Assembly (NCBI GenBank): GCA_963778845.1
Contig: CAVZVW010000001.1
Location: 496,001-560,000 of the forward strand
Direction: 5' to 3'
From: CAVZVW01 sp963778845
Lineage (GTDB): Bacteria > Actinomycetota > Actinomycetes > Actinomycetales > Kineosporiaceae
DNA length: 64,000 bases
Shown here: in pieces, positions 34,257 through 44,805 of the stretch
How positions within the stretch are numbered: position 1 is the first letter of the stretch
Layout: each line of letters begins with the position of its first letter
Program-made: the position numbers and the translations under genes
The notes under the pieces: generated by a model
The model's database searches: none
What the model saw: the letters and a program-made list of their open reading frames with translations, nothing else
Told to the model about the DNA's origin: nothing

Positions 34257-36374
34257 GTGGGGGACCTGCCCGGCGTGCCCGTGCTCCTCGTGGGGCCGGG
34301 GGACTGCTCAGGCGATGCCGGCACCGGGCGGGAGTGGCTGCTGACCGACGGGCTCGGCGGGTACGCGATGGGCACCGCTCACGGCCTGCGAACTCGGCGC
34401 TACCACGGCCTGCTGGTGGTCGCGACGCGGTCGGGGCGGCCGAGCGACCCCAGCCGCGGCGTGTCGCAGCGCCACCTGGCCCTGGCATCGCTCGATCCCG
34501 TGCTCGTGCGAGGAGACAGCCGCGTCCGCCTGGCCAGCCACGAGTGGACCAGCGGCGTGGTCGACCCGGCAGGCTCGGCGCTGCTGACCGGTGTCGAGGT
34601 GCGGCCGGGCAGTGTCGCGCACCGCTGGAGCATGGGCGACGTCGTCGTCGAGCGCGAGGTGGCGATGGTGCACGGGCGCCCTGCGGTGGCCGTGCGCCAC
34701 CGCATCGTTCGCGCTCCCGGCCCTGTGCACCTCGACCTCGACGCCCTCGGCACCTGGCGGGATGCCCACGGCGAGCGGCACGAGGGCGGCAGGGCGCCGC
34801 GGATGGACGTCACCGTCGACGGCGCCGTTCTCGACAACGCCTGGCGGATCAGCGGGCCGGGATTCGTCGCAGCTGGGGAGTGGTACAGCGGCGTCCATTA
34901 CCGCGAGGAGACGGCCCGTGGCCTCGCCGACACCGAGGACCTCTGGCACCTGGGTCGCTTCGGGGCCGACCTGGACCCCGGCGGGAGCCTCGACGTGCTG
35001 GCCTGGGCCGACGACTCCTTCGCCAAGGGCGCCGGCCTCGGGGTCAGCCCGCAGCCGGTGGACAGGGTGGTCGAGGCCGCCCGGGCGCGCGCCGTCCGCC
35101 TGGTCGACGTCGGTGCGGGTCGCGACGCGGGCACTGCTCGGCAGGTGCTCACCGGAGCAGCCGCCCACTTCGTCACCGGCGGCGAGGGCACCGGGCACCC
35201 GGCCGGTGTGGTCGCCGGCTACCCGTGGTTCGGGGAGTGGTCGCGCGACGTGATGATCTCCTACGAGGGGCTCATGCTGGCGACCGGACGTGCCGAGGAC
35301 GGCGCGGGGTTGCTCCGCCGGTTCGCGGCGACACTGTCCGAGGGGATGCTCGCGAACACCACCGACGCCGACGCCTCCCCCGCCTGCGGCGCACCCCCCG
35401 CCTCCGACGCCTCCCGCGCCTCCGGCGCTGACAGCACCGTCGACGCGACGCTGTGGTTCCTGCACGCCGTCCGCCGGCACGTGGACGTCATCGGTGACCA
35501 TGACCTCGGCGCGGAGCTCGCACCGGCGCTCTACGACGTCGTGGACCGGCACGTGACCGGGACCGGCCACGGGATCGGCGTCGACCCGGCCGACGGGCTG
35601 CTGCAGGCGGGTCGGACGGGGGACGCCGACATCGACGCCGGGTTCGCCCTCACATGGATGGACGCCAGGATCGGCGGGCGTGCGGTCACGCCCCGTCACG
35701 GCAAGCCGGTGGAGGTCAACGCCCTGTGGGTCAGCGGGCTGGCCGGCACCGCACGGATCCTGCGCGCCGCACGCCAGCCGAGTGCCCGGGTCGAGCGCGT
35801 GGAGAGGCTTCACGACCAAGCGCGTGCCGCGTTCGTCGCAAGGTACGTCGACGCGGCGGGGCGCCACACGGGTGCCCCGGGCGGGCTCTTCGACGTCGTG
35901 GACAGCCCGGACGCCGGGTGGAGCGAGACCGGGGACGACGCGACTCTGCGTCCCAACCAGGTCTTCGCCGCATCGCTGCCCGACGGCCCCCTGGCCGGCG
36001 ACGGGCCCGGCGGCCCGGAGCCCGCCCGGGCCCTGCTGCGGGCCGTCGCGCCACTGGTGACGCCGCTGGGGATGCGCACCCGGGCGCCGGGGTCGTTCGG
36101 GTACCACGGCGTGCACCGCGGGCCGCCCGAGAGCAGGGACGCCGCCTACCACCAGGGCACGGTGTGGCCGTGGCTGGTCGGTGCGTACGTCGAGGCCCTC
36201 CGCCGCGCGGGGATGCCGGTGGACGGCGTGCTCGACGGCCTCGTGGGGCACCTCGGCGAGGCCGGCCTGACCTCGGTGTCGCAGACGGCGGACGGCGACG
36301 CGCCGCACCGACCCACGGGCTGCCCGTTCCAGGCCTGGTCCGTGGCCGAGGTGCTGCGGTCCCTGTCAGGCTGA
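34257..36374 (+). CDS. glycogen-debranching-type amylo-alpha-1,6-glucosidase family protein
   Basis: A 705-aa protein. An N-terminal beta domain has EWLLTDGLGGYAMGT and LRTRRYHGLLVVA, hallmarks of the bacterial/archaeal glycogen debranching enzyme family. The (alpha/alpha)6 barrel has VVAGYPWFGEWSRDVMISYEG with the catalytic-type aspartate, VDATLWFLHAV, LTWMDARIGG, GKPVEVNALW, LRPNQVFAASLP and YHQGTVWPWLVG. It should hydrolyse alpha-1,6 branch points of glycogen or related glucans. An Ala/Ser/Pro-rich insertion lies near residues 375-395. The start is set by the leaderless -10. Confidence 0.87.
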   Translation: MGDLPGVPVLLVGPGDCSGDAGTGREWLLTDGLGGYAMGTAHGLRTRRYHGLLVVATRSGRPSDPSRGVSQRHLALASLDPVLVRGDSRVRLASHEWTSGVVDPAGSALLTGVEVRPGSVAHRWSMGDVVVEREVAMVHGRPAVAVRHRIVRAPGPVHLDLDALGTWRDAHGERHEGGRAPRMDVTVDGAVLDNAWRISGPGFVAAGEWYSGVHYREETARGLADTEDLWHLGRFGADLDPGGSLDVLAWADDSFAKGAGLGVSPQPVDRVVEAARARAVRLVDVGAGRDAGTARQVLTGAAAHFVTGGEGTGHPAGVVAGYPWFGEWSRDVMISYEGLMLATGRAEDGAGLLRRFAATLSEGMLANTTDADASPACGAPPASDASRASGADSTVDATLWFLHAVRRHVDVIGDHDLGAELAPALYDVVDRHVTGTGHGIGVDPADGLLQAGRTGDADIDAGFALTWMDARIGGRAVTPRHGKPVEVNALWVSGLAGTARILRAARQPSARVERVERLHDQARAAFVARYVDAAGRHTGAPGGLFDVVDSPDAGWSETGDDATLRPNQVFAASLPDGPLAGDGPGGPEPARALLRAVAPLVTPLGMRTRAPGSFGYHGVHRGPPESRDAAYHQGTVWPWLVGAYVEALRRAGMPVDGVLDGLVGHLGEAGLTSVSQTADGDAPHRPTGCPFQAWSVAEVLRSLSG

Positions 36375-36383
36375 GCCGCCGGT

Positions 36384-36400
36384 CGCCCGCTCACCGGGCG
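36384..36400. terminator. weak hairpin between convergent genes
   Basis: CGCCCG-CTCAC-CGGGCG forms a 6-bp stem between the debranching-enzyme stop and the SIMPL gene stop, with further GC pairing possible outside. No T tract follows. Confidence 0.35.
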
Positions 36401-36416
36401 GCGGCCGGCGAGAGAC

Positions 36417-37226
36417 TCAGGAGATCGCGAACACCACGGTCACCGTCACCGCGACGTCCTGGCTGCCGGCTTGGATCGGTACCGACTTCATGTCCGCCCT
36501 CGCGGCCATCGGCATGGCATACGACGGCTCGGACGGCTGCGTCGTCTCGTCGATGCTGAGGACCTTGCCCAGGCCGACGCCCGCCGCCTTGGCGTACTGC
36601 GCGGCCTTCGACTTGGCCTGTGCGAAGGCGGAGTCGCGGGCCGCCGAGACAAGGTCACCGGTCTCGCCGAGGTCGAGGCTGATGCCGTCCACCCGCGTGG
36701 AGTCCCCGCCCGCATCGGCGGCTGCCGACACCGCTGCACCGGCTGTGCGAAGGTCGCGCAGCGTGGCCGACACACCCTCCGAGACCTGGTAGCCGGTCAC
36801 CTTCGTTCCGCTGGAGCTGTAGTTGGCCTGGATCGACAGGTTGCTGGTCTGCAGGTCCGCCTTGGCCACCCCGTGCGCCAGAAGCGACTTCTGCACGGCG
36901 GACGCCTTGGCGTTGGCCGATCCCATCGCCGCGGAGACCGTGTCGCCGGTGACGGACACCGACATCGAGAGCAGGAGGGTGTCCGGGGTTCCCGTGACCT
37001 TGCCGGTGCCCTGCACAGTGATGCCTGTCGTGGAGCCCGAGGTCCCGGCCTGCGGGAGGGTCGCGGCCGCCGCGGAGGCGACGCCTGCGCCGGGGGTGCG
37101 GCTGGTGCCGAGGAGGTAGGCGCCGGCGAGCGCGACCACGCCGAGGCCCACAGCGCCGGCCCGACGCCATGCTGAGGTTGATGTGGCTGAGGTTGATATG
37201 GGGGTGGATGCGGATGTCCCGGTCAT
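36417..37226 (-). CDS. SIMPL-domain (DUF541) envelope protein
   Basis: A 269-aa protein with a basic start, one N-terminal membrane segment (AVGLGVVALAGAYLLG, about residues 28-45) and a SIMPL domain (about 70-269) with ITVQGTGKVTGTPDTLLLSMSV, VQKSLLAHGVAKADLQTSNLSI and the closing VAVTVTVVFAIS. The domain is outside the membrane; SIMPL proteins have been linked to oxidative stress and signalling, but no enzymatic role is known. ATG 37226 was chosen because residues upstream look non-coding. A strong hairpin separates it from groEL. Confidence 0.82.
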   Translation of the reverse strand: MTGTSASTPISTSATSTSAWRRAGAVGLGVVALAGAYLLGTSRTPGAGVASAAAATLPQAGTSGSTTGITVQGTGKVTGTPDTLLLSMSVSVTGDTVSAAMGSANAKASAVQKSLLAHGVAKADLQTSNLSIQANYSSSGTKVTGYQVSEGVSATLRDLRTAGAAVSAAADAGGDSTRVDGISLDLGETGDLVSAARDSAFAQAKSKAAQYAKAAGVGLGKVLSIDETTQPSEPSYAMPMAARADMKSVPIQAGSQDVAVTVTVVFAIS

Positions 37227-37307
37227 GTCTCTGCGACGCGGGGCACGTGCCTGTGGTTCCCTTCCTCGTGCGTGCCACGGCCTCGACGTCGGCGTGTGGG
37301 AGCACAA

Positions 37308-37339
37308 GGAAGGGCGGCCCCGTGAGGGGCCGCCCTTCC
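37308..37339 (-). terminator. groEL terminator hairpin
   Basis: Two perfectly complementary 14-nt arms (GGAAGGGCGGCCCC and its complement) enclose GTGA, 64 nt after the groEL stop. It should end groEL transcription before the SIMPL gene. Confidence 0.8.
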
Positions 37340-37402
37340 CTTCAGCTGTTCGTTCCAGCCGTGCTCGCCCCGAAGGGCGGGACCTGCGACCCGGCTAGCG
37401 GA

Positions 37403-39034
<1,632 letters not shown>

Positions 39035-39215
39035 CGTGTGCTTGATCCCTCCGCGGTGACGGGTGGGTGGGCCGACCGGAGGTGCCCGCGACGGACGGGT
39101 CGGTGCGGCCCGGTCACGTCCCGGTACCCCACCGGCCCTCACCGGACCGGCCGGAAAGCCGTGTGGCTCCCGTGTCGATGTGTGTGCTTGTTCGTGGTGC
39201 ATGTCACGAAGACGC

Positions 39216-39240
39216 TGTCACTCTCGACCTGAGAGTGCCA
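39216..39240. promoter_or_regulatory. second CIRCE-like operator
   Basis: On the minus strand it reads TGGCACTC-N9-GAGTGACA, close to the CIRCE consensus TTAGCACTC-N9-GAGTGCTAA. It covers the predicted groEL transcription start region, 9 nt from the first element. Confidence 0.75.
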
Positions 39241-39246
39241 GATCCA

Positions 39247-39275
39247 TGATTAGCACTCGACCCCCGAGAGTGCAA
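39247..39275 (-). promoter_or_regulatory. groEL promoter
   Basis: Minus strand: -35 TTGCAC at 39275-39270, 17-nt spacer, -10 TAATCA at 39252-39247. The primary CIRCE element lies between and over both boxes, the classic arrangement for HrcA repression. Confidence 0.75.
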
Positions 39276-39276
39276 A
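39250..39276. promoter_or_regulatory. CIRCE operator (HrcA site)
   Basis: TTAGCACTC-N9-GAGTGCAAA matches the CIRCE consensus with one mismatch in the last arm. HrcA binds such sites to repress chaperone genes; its gene is not in the window. Confidence 0.9.
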
Positions 39277-39321
39277 TGCGAGGGCCGTGTCGGTGCCGTG
39301 CGGCACCATCGGAGCGTGCGG

Positions 39322-41031
39322 GTGGCGGTGGCGGCGAGGCGCTCGGGCGCGGCACCCGGCGTGCCCGACCGGCATGTCTGGGTGCTTCAACGGCTCGACG
39401 ACGAGGGTCACCCTCGGGGCGACCCGTTCCCGGTGGACGGCGAGAGCGGGCTGGCCGCCGCCGTCGCCGACGTCGAGCGGCGGGACAGCCCGCGCTGGGT
39501 CTGGGCCGACACGAGCCGGTTCTACCCGTCGTTGCTCCGAGCCGGCGTTCGGGTGGCTCGCACGCACGACGTCTCGCTGACAGAGGCCCTGCTCGTCGGG
39601 CACGCCGGGGCCGCGGGGGCGCCGCACTCGTTGACCGCGGCCTGGGCGCGGCTCACCGGGCTCGAGATCCCGCTCGACCCCGCGCGCGCGGCCCTCGCGC
39701 CGGACCACGCCCATGACCAGCCGGCGCTCTTCGCTGCCGACAGCTCCCCCATGGCCGGCGGCGCCCCCCCGGCCGACGACCTCGAGGTGCTGCTGGCCGT
39801 GCACGCGGCCCAGCTGGCCGCGGTCGCGGCCGCGGGCTCGACGTCGCCGGGGTTCGGTCTGCTCGTCGCCGCCGAGTCCGCCGCCGGCCTGGCCGCCGGT
39901 GAGATGGGCGCTGTCGGCATGCCGTGGCGCGCGGACATCCACGACGGGCTGCTCGAGGCGGCGCTCGGCGAGCGCCCCCCGCTCGGAGGCCGCCCGCCCA
40001 AGCTCCAGGCACTGGCCGAGGAGGTGGCTGCCGCCCTGGACAGCCCCGGTCTCAACCCGGACTCCCAGCCGGACCTGCTGCGCGCCTGCCGGATGGCCGG
40101 TCTTCCGCTGCGCACGACCCGCGCCTGGGAGCTGAAGCAGCAGCAGCATCCCGCCGTCGAGCCCCTCCTGCGCTACAAGGAGCTGGCCCGGCTGCACGCC
40201 GCCCACGGGTGGGCGTGGCGGCGCCAGTGGGTGCGGGAGGGTCGCTTCCACCCGGAGTACGTCCCCGGAGGAGTCGTATCCGGCCGCTGGGCGACCCGCG
40301 GCGGAGGGGCCCTGCAGATCCCCCGCGCGGTTCGCGGCGCAGTCGTGGCCGACGAGGGGTGGGTGCTCGTGCTGGCCGACGCGGGCCAGCTCGAGCCGCG
40401 GGTGCTCGCAGCGCTGTCCGGCGACGACCGGATGGTCGCCGCGACGCGCGAGGGTGACCTCTACGCCGCCGTGGCCGCCGAGGCCCTCGGGGGCACCGGG
40501 GCGCGCGCCGAGGCGAAGGTGGCGCTGCTGTCGGCGATGTACGGCGGTGGGACGGCGTCACCGGCGCTGGCTGCACTGCGCCACCGCTTCCCGGAGGCAC
40601 TGGCCCTCCTGGAGGACGCCGCCAGGGCGGGTGAGGACGGCGCCCTCGTACGTTCGGCGCTGGGGCGCACGTGCCCGCCGCCGCACCCGGGCTGGCAGGA
40701 CGGTCCCGAGCCCGCCGCCGTCGCCCGGGCGCGCGCCCGCGGCCGCTTCACCCGCAACTTCGTCGTCCAGGCCTCGGCGGCGGACTGGGCCAACGTGCTG
40801 GTCGCGGGTCTGCGCACGCGCCTCGCGGCGGCGGCACGCGGTGACGAGCGGGCAGACCTGGTCTTCTTCCAGCACGACGAGGTGATGGTCCATGCTCCGC
40901 AGAGCCTGGCCGAGGCCGCCGTCGAGGCGGTTGCTCAGGCGGGGGCCGACGCCACGAGGCTCGTCCTCGGTGAGCGCGGCGTGCATGTCCCGCTCACCGC
41001 GCAGGTGGCCACGACGTACGCGCAGAAGTGA
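39322..41031 (+). CDS. bifunctional 3'-5' exonuclease/DNA polymerase-type family A protein
   Basis: A 569-aa protein of the small actinobacterial family A polymerase group. The C-terminal half shows motif A as LADAGQLEPRVLAALSGD (canonical DYSQIELRVLAHLSGD), a loose motif B around AKVALLSAMYGGG and motif C FFQHDEVMVH. The N-terminal 200 residues align in position with an exonuclease-like domain but the usual DxE metal residues are not evident. The finger lysine motif is degenerate, so polymerase activity needs proof. GTG 39322 has GGAG 7 nt upstream; GTG 39298 and 39316 are alternatives. It is divergent from groEL, with its start about 45 nt from CIRCE. Confidence 0.78.
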   Translation: MAVAARRSGAAPGVPDRHVWVLQRLDDEGHPRGDPFPVDGESGLAAAVADVERRDSPRWVWADTSRFYPSLLRAGVRVARTHDVSLTEALLVGHAGAAGAPHSLTAAWARLTGLEIPLDPARAALAPDHAHDQPALFAADSSPMAGGAPPADDLEVLLAVHAAQLAAVAAAGSTSPGFGLLVAAESAAGLAAGEMGAVGMPWRADIHDGLLEAALGERPPLGGRPPKLQALAEEVAAALDSPGLNPDSQPDLLRACRMAGLPLRTTRAWELKQQQHPAVEPLLRYKELARLHAAHGWAWRRQWVREGRFHPEYVPGGVVSGRWATRGGGALQIPRAVRGAVVADEGWVLVLADAGQLEPRVLAALSGDDRMVAATREGDLYAAVAAEALGGTGARAEAKVALLSAMYGGGTASPALAALRHRFPEALALLEDAARAGEDGALVRSALGRTCPPPHPGWQDGPEPAAVARARARGRFTRNFVVQASAADWANVLVAGLRTRLAAAARGDERADLVFFQHDEVMVHAPQSLAEAAVEAVAQAGADATRLVLGERGVHVPLTAQVATTYAQK

Positions 41032-41055
41032 GCTCCGACCCCGCCCAGGACTGCG

Positions 41056-41087
41056 TCGGGGCCGCCCCGGCGAAGGGGCGGCCCCGA
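41056..41087. terminator. bidirectional terminator hairpin
   Basis: TCGGGGCCGCCCC pairs perfectly (13 bp) with GGGGCGGCCCCGA around GGCGAA, between the polymerase-like gene and the convergent cold shock gene. Confidence 0.75.
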
Positions 41088-41108
41088 GATGGTGCGCAGA
41101 GGTGCGGA

Positions 41109-41312
41109 TCAGACCGGGCGGACCGCCTCGGCCTGTGGGCCCTTCTGGCCCTGACCGATGTCGAACTCCACCCGCTGCCCCTCGTCGAGGGACTTGTAGC
41201 CGTCCGCCTGGATGGCCGACCAGTGGACGAAGACATCAGCACCGCCGCCGTCGACGGTGATGAAGCCGTAGCCCTTCTCGGCGTTGAACCACTTGACGGT
41301 TCCCTGAGCCAT
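41109..41312 (-). CDS. cspA: cold shock protein CspA family
   Basis: A 67-aa single cold shock domain. Both RNA-binding motifs are present: KGYGFITV (RNP1) and VFVHWSAI (RNP2), after the AQGTVKWFNAEKGYG start. It melts RNA secondary structure and acts as an RNA chaperone. ATG 41312 follows AGGAGCAGGA. The 226 nt upstream (to 41539) hold no other gene and could carry the long leader often seen for csp genes. Confidence 0.97.
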   Translation of the reverse strand: MAQGTVKWFNAEKGYGFITVDGGGADVFVHWSAIQADGYKSLDEGQRVEFDIGQGQKGPQAEAVRPV

Positions 41313-41538
41313 TCCTGCTCCTGTTGCTGAGTTCCGTGGCGTCGGCCCGTGCACTGCACCCGAGCCGGGTCTCACGCTCGTCGTACCGGCCCCCAAGGGG
41401 TTAGGTCCGCGATGGTCCAACGTGCGGGCCTCTTGCGTGCTGCAGGAGAGGACGTGCTCATCGAACTGTTCGACCGCCGCCCACCCTATCGGCTCGCCGC
41501 TTCGATGGAAGGCCCTTGCCAGACCCGAACGACACGGC

Positions 41539-42129
41539 TCATGGGGTGTAGTCGGACGCCAGCACGACGGTGATCTGGGTCTTGGCCACGGTCGCGTTCT
41601 TGGCCACCGCTCCGACCCCCAGATCCTTGACGACCGCCTCCGCCGTGGCCTTCTGGGCGTCGACGGCGTAGTAGACGGTGGTCGCCGCGAGACTGCCCTG
41701 GGGAGTGAAGTTGCCCGTCCCGGCGACGGTCCAGCCTTTCGCCTTCAACGCCGTGGACGCCTTCTTCGCCAGGCCCGCGGTCCCGGTGCTGTTGAGCACC
41801 TGCAGCGGGGCCGCCCGGTTCACCGTGGGTTTGGGCGAGGTCGCGGACTTCGACGGCGACTTCCCCGGCTTCGTCGACCCGGACGGCTTGCCCGTCGCGC
41901 TCGTACTCGGCGCGGCGGACGAGCCGACCGTACCGCCGTCGCCCGACCCGCTGCCTCGCGGGCCGAAGAGCACCCACGCACCCGCCCCGACCCCTCCGAC
42001 GACGAGCAGCACGGCAAGGACCGGAACGATGCCTGCAAGTGCTCCGGTGCGCGCCCGATGGGCCCCGCGCCGGGTGGAGTCCAGACCGCCGCCGAAGCCG
42101 TCGTCGAGGCTCGACCGAGGTGCGCTCAT
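41539..42129 (-). CDS. LytR_C-domain membrane protein
   Basis: A 196-aa protein with a cytoplasmic tail of about 30 residues, one membrane segment (IVPVLAVLLVVGGVGAGAWVLF, about 34-55), a Ser/Thr/Lys/Pro-rich spacer and an outside LytR C-terminal domain (about 105-196) beginning LQVLNSTGTAGLAKKASTAL. The domain occurs at the end of LytR-CpsA-Psr wall polymer ligases or alone, as here; its role in the wall is not known. It lies 31 nt after a DUF3263 gene, a pairing common in actinobacteria. Confidence 0.85.
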   Translation of the reverse strand: MSAPRSSLDDGFGGGLDSTRRGAHRARTGALAGIVPVLAVLLVVGGVGAGAWVLFGPRGSGSGDGGTVGSSAAPSTSATGKPSGSTKPGKSPSKSATSPKPTVNRAAPLQVLNSTGTAGLAKKASTALKAKGWTVAGTGNFTPQGSLAATTVYYAVDAQKATAEAVVKDLGVGAVAKNATVAKTQITVVLASDYTP

Positions 42130-42160
42130 CGAGTCAGCACCCCCTCGCGCAGCGAGGTCG

Positions 42161-42457
42161 TCAGCCGTGCAGCCCCAGGCGTCTCGCCGAACGCGCACGC
42201 TGGCGGCTGTGGCGCATCCGCCGCAGGCGCTTGACCAGCATCGGGTCGTGAGCCAGGGCGTCGGGCCGGTCGATCAACGCGTTCAGCACCTGGTAGTAGC
42301 GCGTGGCCGACAGGTCGAAGAGGTCCCGGACGGCCTGCTCCTTCGCGCCGGCGTACTTCCACCAATGGCGCTCGAACGCCAGGATCTCCTGCTCGCGCCG
42401 CGTCAGCGGTGCGGCAGCGGGCAGCTCGTGGACTGCGCTGACGCGGACAGCGTCCAT
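42161..42457 (-). CDS. DUF3263 protein
   Basis: A 98-aa basic protein matching DUF3263: LTRREQEILAFERHWWKYAGAKEQAVRDLF, then SATRYYQVLNALIDRP and an Arg-rich C-terminus. The helical pattern with RYYQVLN resembles a helix-turn-helix, suggesting DNA binding, but the function is unestablished. ATG 42457 has the strong site AGGAGGGG 5 nt before it. It forms an operon with the LytR_C gene. Confidence 0.88.
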   Translation of the reverse strand: MDAVRVSAVHELPAAAPLTRREQEILAFERHWWKYAGAKEQAVRDLFDLSATRYYQVLNALIDRPDALAHDPMLVKRLRRMRHSRQRARSARRLGLHG

Positions 42458-42598
42458 CGATCCCCTCCTGCAGTGCGTCCTGCCCACTGTAGGGAAGGAA
42501 CAACACCCTTGTCATTCCGGCGCTCCGTGGCGATGCGTCGTGGTCGGGGAGCCTGTGGCGGCTCGTGCGGTCCAGAGCAGGCGTCATGTGCTGTCCCG

Positions 42599-43957
42599 TC
42601 AGGCCATCGTGTCGAGGATGTTGGAGATGTCAGCCTCCGTGGTGCGGGGGTTCACCACGGCGAACCGGGTCACGGTCTCCCCGAGGTGCGCCGTAGGTGT
42701 CACGAACGCGAAGTTCGCCGCGAGCAGGCGGTCCGACCAGGACTGGTACTGCTGCGGCGTCCACCCCCTGCGGCGGAAGACGACCACGGAGAGGTCCGGC
42801 TCCCGCAGCAGGTCGAGGTAGTCGCGACGAGCGATCTCCGCCGCGGCGAACCGAGCGACCGCGAGGGTGTGCTCCACGGCCTCGGTGTACGCCCGGGTGC
42901 CGTGCGTCGCGAGGGAGAACCAGAACGGCAGCCCGCGGGCACGGCGGGTCAGGCCGACCGCGTAGTCCGACGGGTTGAACTCCGGTGCGTCGGTGAGGAT
43001 GTCGAGGTACCCCGCCTTCTGCGTGTGGGCGCTCCTGCCGTCCGCGGGGTCGCGGTAGATCAAGGCGCAGCAGTCGTAGGGGGCGAAGAGCCACTTGTGC
43101 GGGTCGACCACGAACGAGTCGGCGTGCTCGATGCCCGCGAACCGCTGCCGGGCACTCGGCGCCGCCAGCCCGGCGCCGCCGTAGGCGCCGTCCACGTGCA
43201 TCCAGACGCCGTACTCGGCACATACCTGCGCGATCGACGCGATGTCGTCGACGGTGCCGAAGTTGGTGGTCCCGGCCGTGGCGACCACCGCGCACACGGA
43301 CGCGCGGTCGGGCCCGGCGAGCACGGACCGCACGGCCGCCCCGCTGAGCCGGTCGTTCTCGTCGACCGGCAGGCCGACGAAGTCGACGTCCATCACCTCG
43401 CAGGCACTCGCGACAGAGGAGTGCGTCTCGCCGGTTCCCAGGACCACCCAGCGCGCAGGGGCGGGCAGCCCCGCCTCGGCCAGCCGCCTGCGGGCCCGGT
43501 GGCGGGCCGCGACGAGCGCGGACAGGTTGCCGACGCTGCCGCCGGGCACGAACACGCCCCCGGCCGAGCGGGGCAGGCCGGCGAGGTCGGCGATCCAGCG
43601 CAACGCCTGGTTCTCCGCGAACACCGCCCCGGCGCCCTCCAGCCAGGAGCCGCCGTAGATCGACGACGCCCCGACCACCAGGTCGAACAACGTCGCAGCC
43701 TCGGTCGGGGCACACGGGATGAAGGACAGGTAGCGAGGGTGGTCGATCGAGATGCATGCCCGGGCGAGATGGTCGCTGAAGATCTCGAGGGCCCCGAGCC
43801 CGAGGCCCTCGACGGTGATGGTCTGCGCCACGGTCGACTCCAGCTCGGCCTCGGTGCGCGGCCCGTCGAGCGGCACCGGGTCCAGACGCAGCCGGTGCCG
43901 CGTGTACTCCAGGACCGCGGCAGCCAGCTGCTCGGTCGCGTCGTCGAACCGGTGCAT
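42599..43957 (-). CDS. PLP-dependent group II amino acid decarboxylase family protein
   Basis: A 452-aa fold type I PLP enzyme. Recognisable are the HPRYLSFIPCAPTEAATLFD substrate region, GVFVPGGSVGNLSAL, ATAGTTNFGTVDDI, WMHVDGAYGG with the PLP aspartate, and VVDPHKWLFAPYDC with the Schiff-base lysine K288. The family includes aromatic L-amino acid, glutamate and diaminobutyrate decarboxylases; the substrate cannot be fixed from the motifs. ATG 43957 stands 8 nt after TACACT, a leaderless start. Divergent from ung. Confidence 0.88.
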   Translation of the reverse strand: MHRFDDATEQLAAAVLEYTRHRLRLDPVPLDGPRTEAELESTVAQTITVEGLGLGALEIFSDHLARACISIDHPRYLSFIPCAPTEAATLFDLVVGASSIYGGSWLEGAGAVFAENQALRWIADLAGLPRSAGGVFVPGGSVGNLSALVAARHRARRRLAEAGLPAPARWVVLGTGETHSSVASACEVMDVDFVGLPVDENDRLSGAAVRSVLAGPDRASVCAVVATAGTTNFGTVDDIASIAQVCAEYGVWMHVDGAYGGAGLAAPSARQRFAGIEHADSFVVDPHKWLFAPYDCCALIYRDPADGRSAHTQKAGYLDILTDAPEFNPSDYAVGLTRRARGLPFWFSLATHGTRAYTEAVEHTLAVARFAAAEIARRDYLDLLREPDLSVVVFRRRGWTPQQYQSWSDRLLAANFAFVTPTAHLGETVTRFAVVNPRTTEADISNILDTMA

Positions 43958-43965
43958 GAGCGAGG

Positions 43966-43971
43966 AGTGTA
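43966..43971 (-). promoter_or_regulatory. -10 box TACACT for the leaderless decarboxylase
   Basis: TACACT on the minus strand lies 8 nt before ATG 43957. Confidence 0.5.
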
Positions 43972-44094
43972 GGGGTGGCGCCTCGCTCACCTGTGGTTCA
44001 CCGCATTCCGTGATCGGCCGGTTGCCCCGAGTCAGATGCGCCCGGAGATGCGGCGACGCTGCCTGCACCGAGGGTACGCACGCCCGGCCGGCGC

Positions 44095-44100
44095 TACAGT
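44095..44100 (+). promoter_or_regulatory. -10 box TACAGT for leaderless ung
   Basis: TACAGT is 8 nt before GTG 44109. Confidence 0.5.
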
Positions 44101-44108
44101 CGTGGGCC

Positions 44109-44786
44109 GTGGCTCCGCGCCCCCTCACCGACCTCGTCGACCCCGGCTGGGCCGGTGCCCTGGAGCCTGTGGCCGACACGGTCAGCGCGATGGGGGAGTT
44201 CCTGCGAGGGGAGATCGGGGCCGGTCGCTCGTACCTCCCGGCCGGGGAGCACATCCTGCGGGCATTCACCCAGCCGCTGCGCGACGTCCGCGTCCTCATC
44301 GTGGGTCAGGACCCCTACCCGACCCCCGGGCACGCCGTCGGGCTCTCGTTCTCGGTCGCGCAGCACGTGCGGCCGCTGCCGCCGAGCCTCAAGAACATCT
44401 TCCGCGAGCTGGGCGACGACGTCGGCTGCGCGCCGCCGTCCTCCGGCGACCTCACGGCGTGGGCGCAGCGCGGGGTGCTGCTGCTGAACCGCGTGCTGAC
44501 GGTGCAGCCGGGCCAACCGGCCGCGCACCGAGGGAAGGGCTGGGAGGCCGTCACCGACCAGGCGATCAGGGCACTGGTGGCCCGGGGGACGCCGCTGGTC
44601 GCCATCCTGTGGGGACGCGACGCGCAGACGTTGCGGCCGGTGCTCGGCCGGACCCCGTGCATCGAGAGCGTGCACCCGAGCCCGATGTCGGCCGACCGCG
44701 GCTTCTTCGGCTCCCGACCCTTCAGCCGCGCCAACGCGCTGCTGCAGCAGCTCGGCGCCGCGCCGGTCGACTGGTGCCTGCCCTGA
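44109..44786 (+). CDS. ung: uracil-DNA glycosylase, family 1
   Basis: A 225-aa DNA repair enzyme removing uracil from DNA. It has the water-activating motif GQDPYPTPGHAVGLSFS with D68, the uracil-binding LLLNRVLTVQPG, and the DNA-intercalating loop HPSPMSADRGFFGS with catalytic H189. Length and motifs are typical of family 1. GTG 44109 is supported by the upstream TACAGT and by the absence of homologous-looking sequence before it. Confidence 0.96.
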   Translation: MAPRPLTDLVDPGWAGALEPVADTVSAMGEFLRGEIGAGRSYLPAGEHILRAFTQPLRDVRVLIVGQDPYPTPGHAVGLSFSVAQHVRPLPPSLKNIFRELGDDVGCAPPSSGDLTAWAQRGVLLLNRVLTVQPGQPAAHRGKGWEAVTDQAIRALVARGTPLVAILWGRDAQTLRPVLGRTPCIESVHPSPMSADRGFFGSRPFSRANALLQQLGAAPVDWCLP

Positions 44787-44805
44787 GCCCTCGGCGTGGC
44801 TCAGC

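Noticed and set aside
34308..36308. 666-codon minus-strand frame opposite the glucosidase
   Set aside because: Antisense shadow with Arg/Val/Gly/His bias and no domain.
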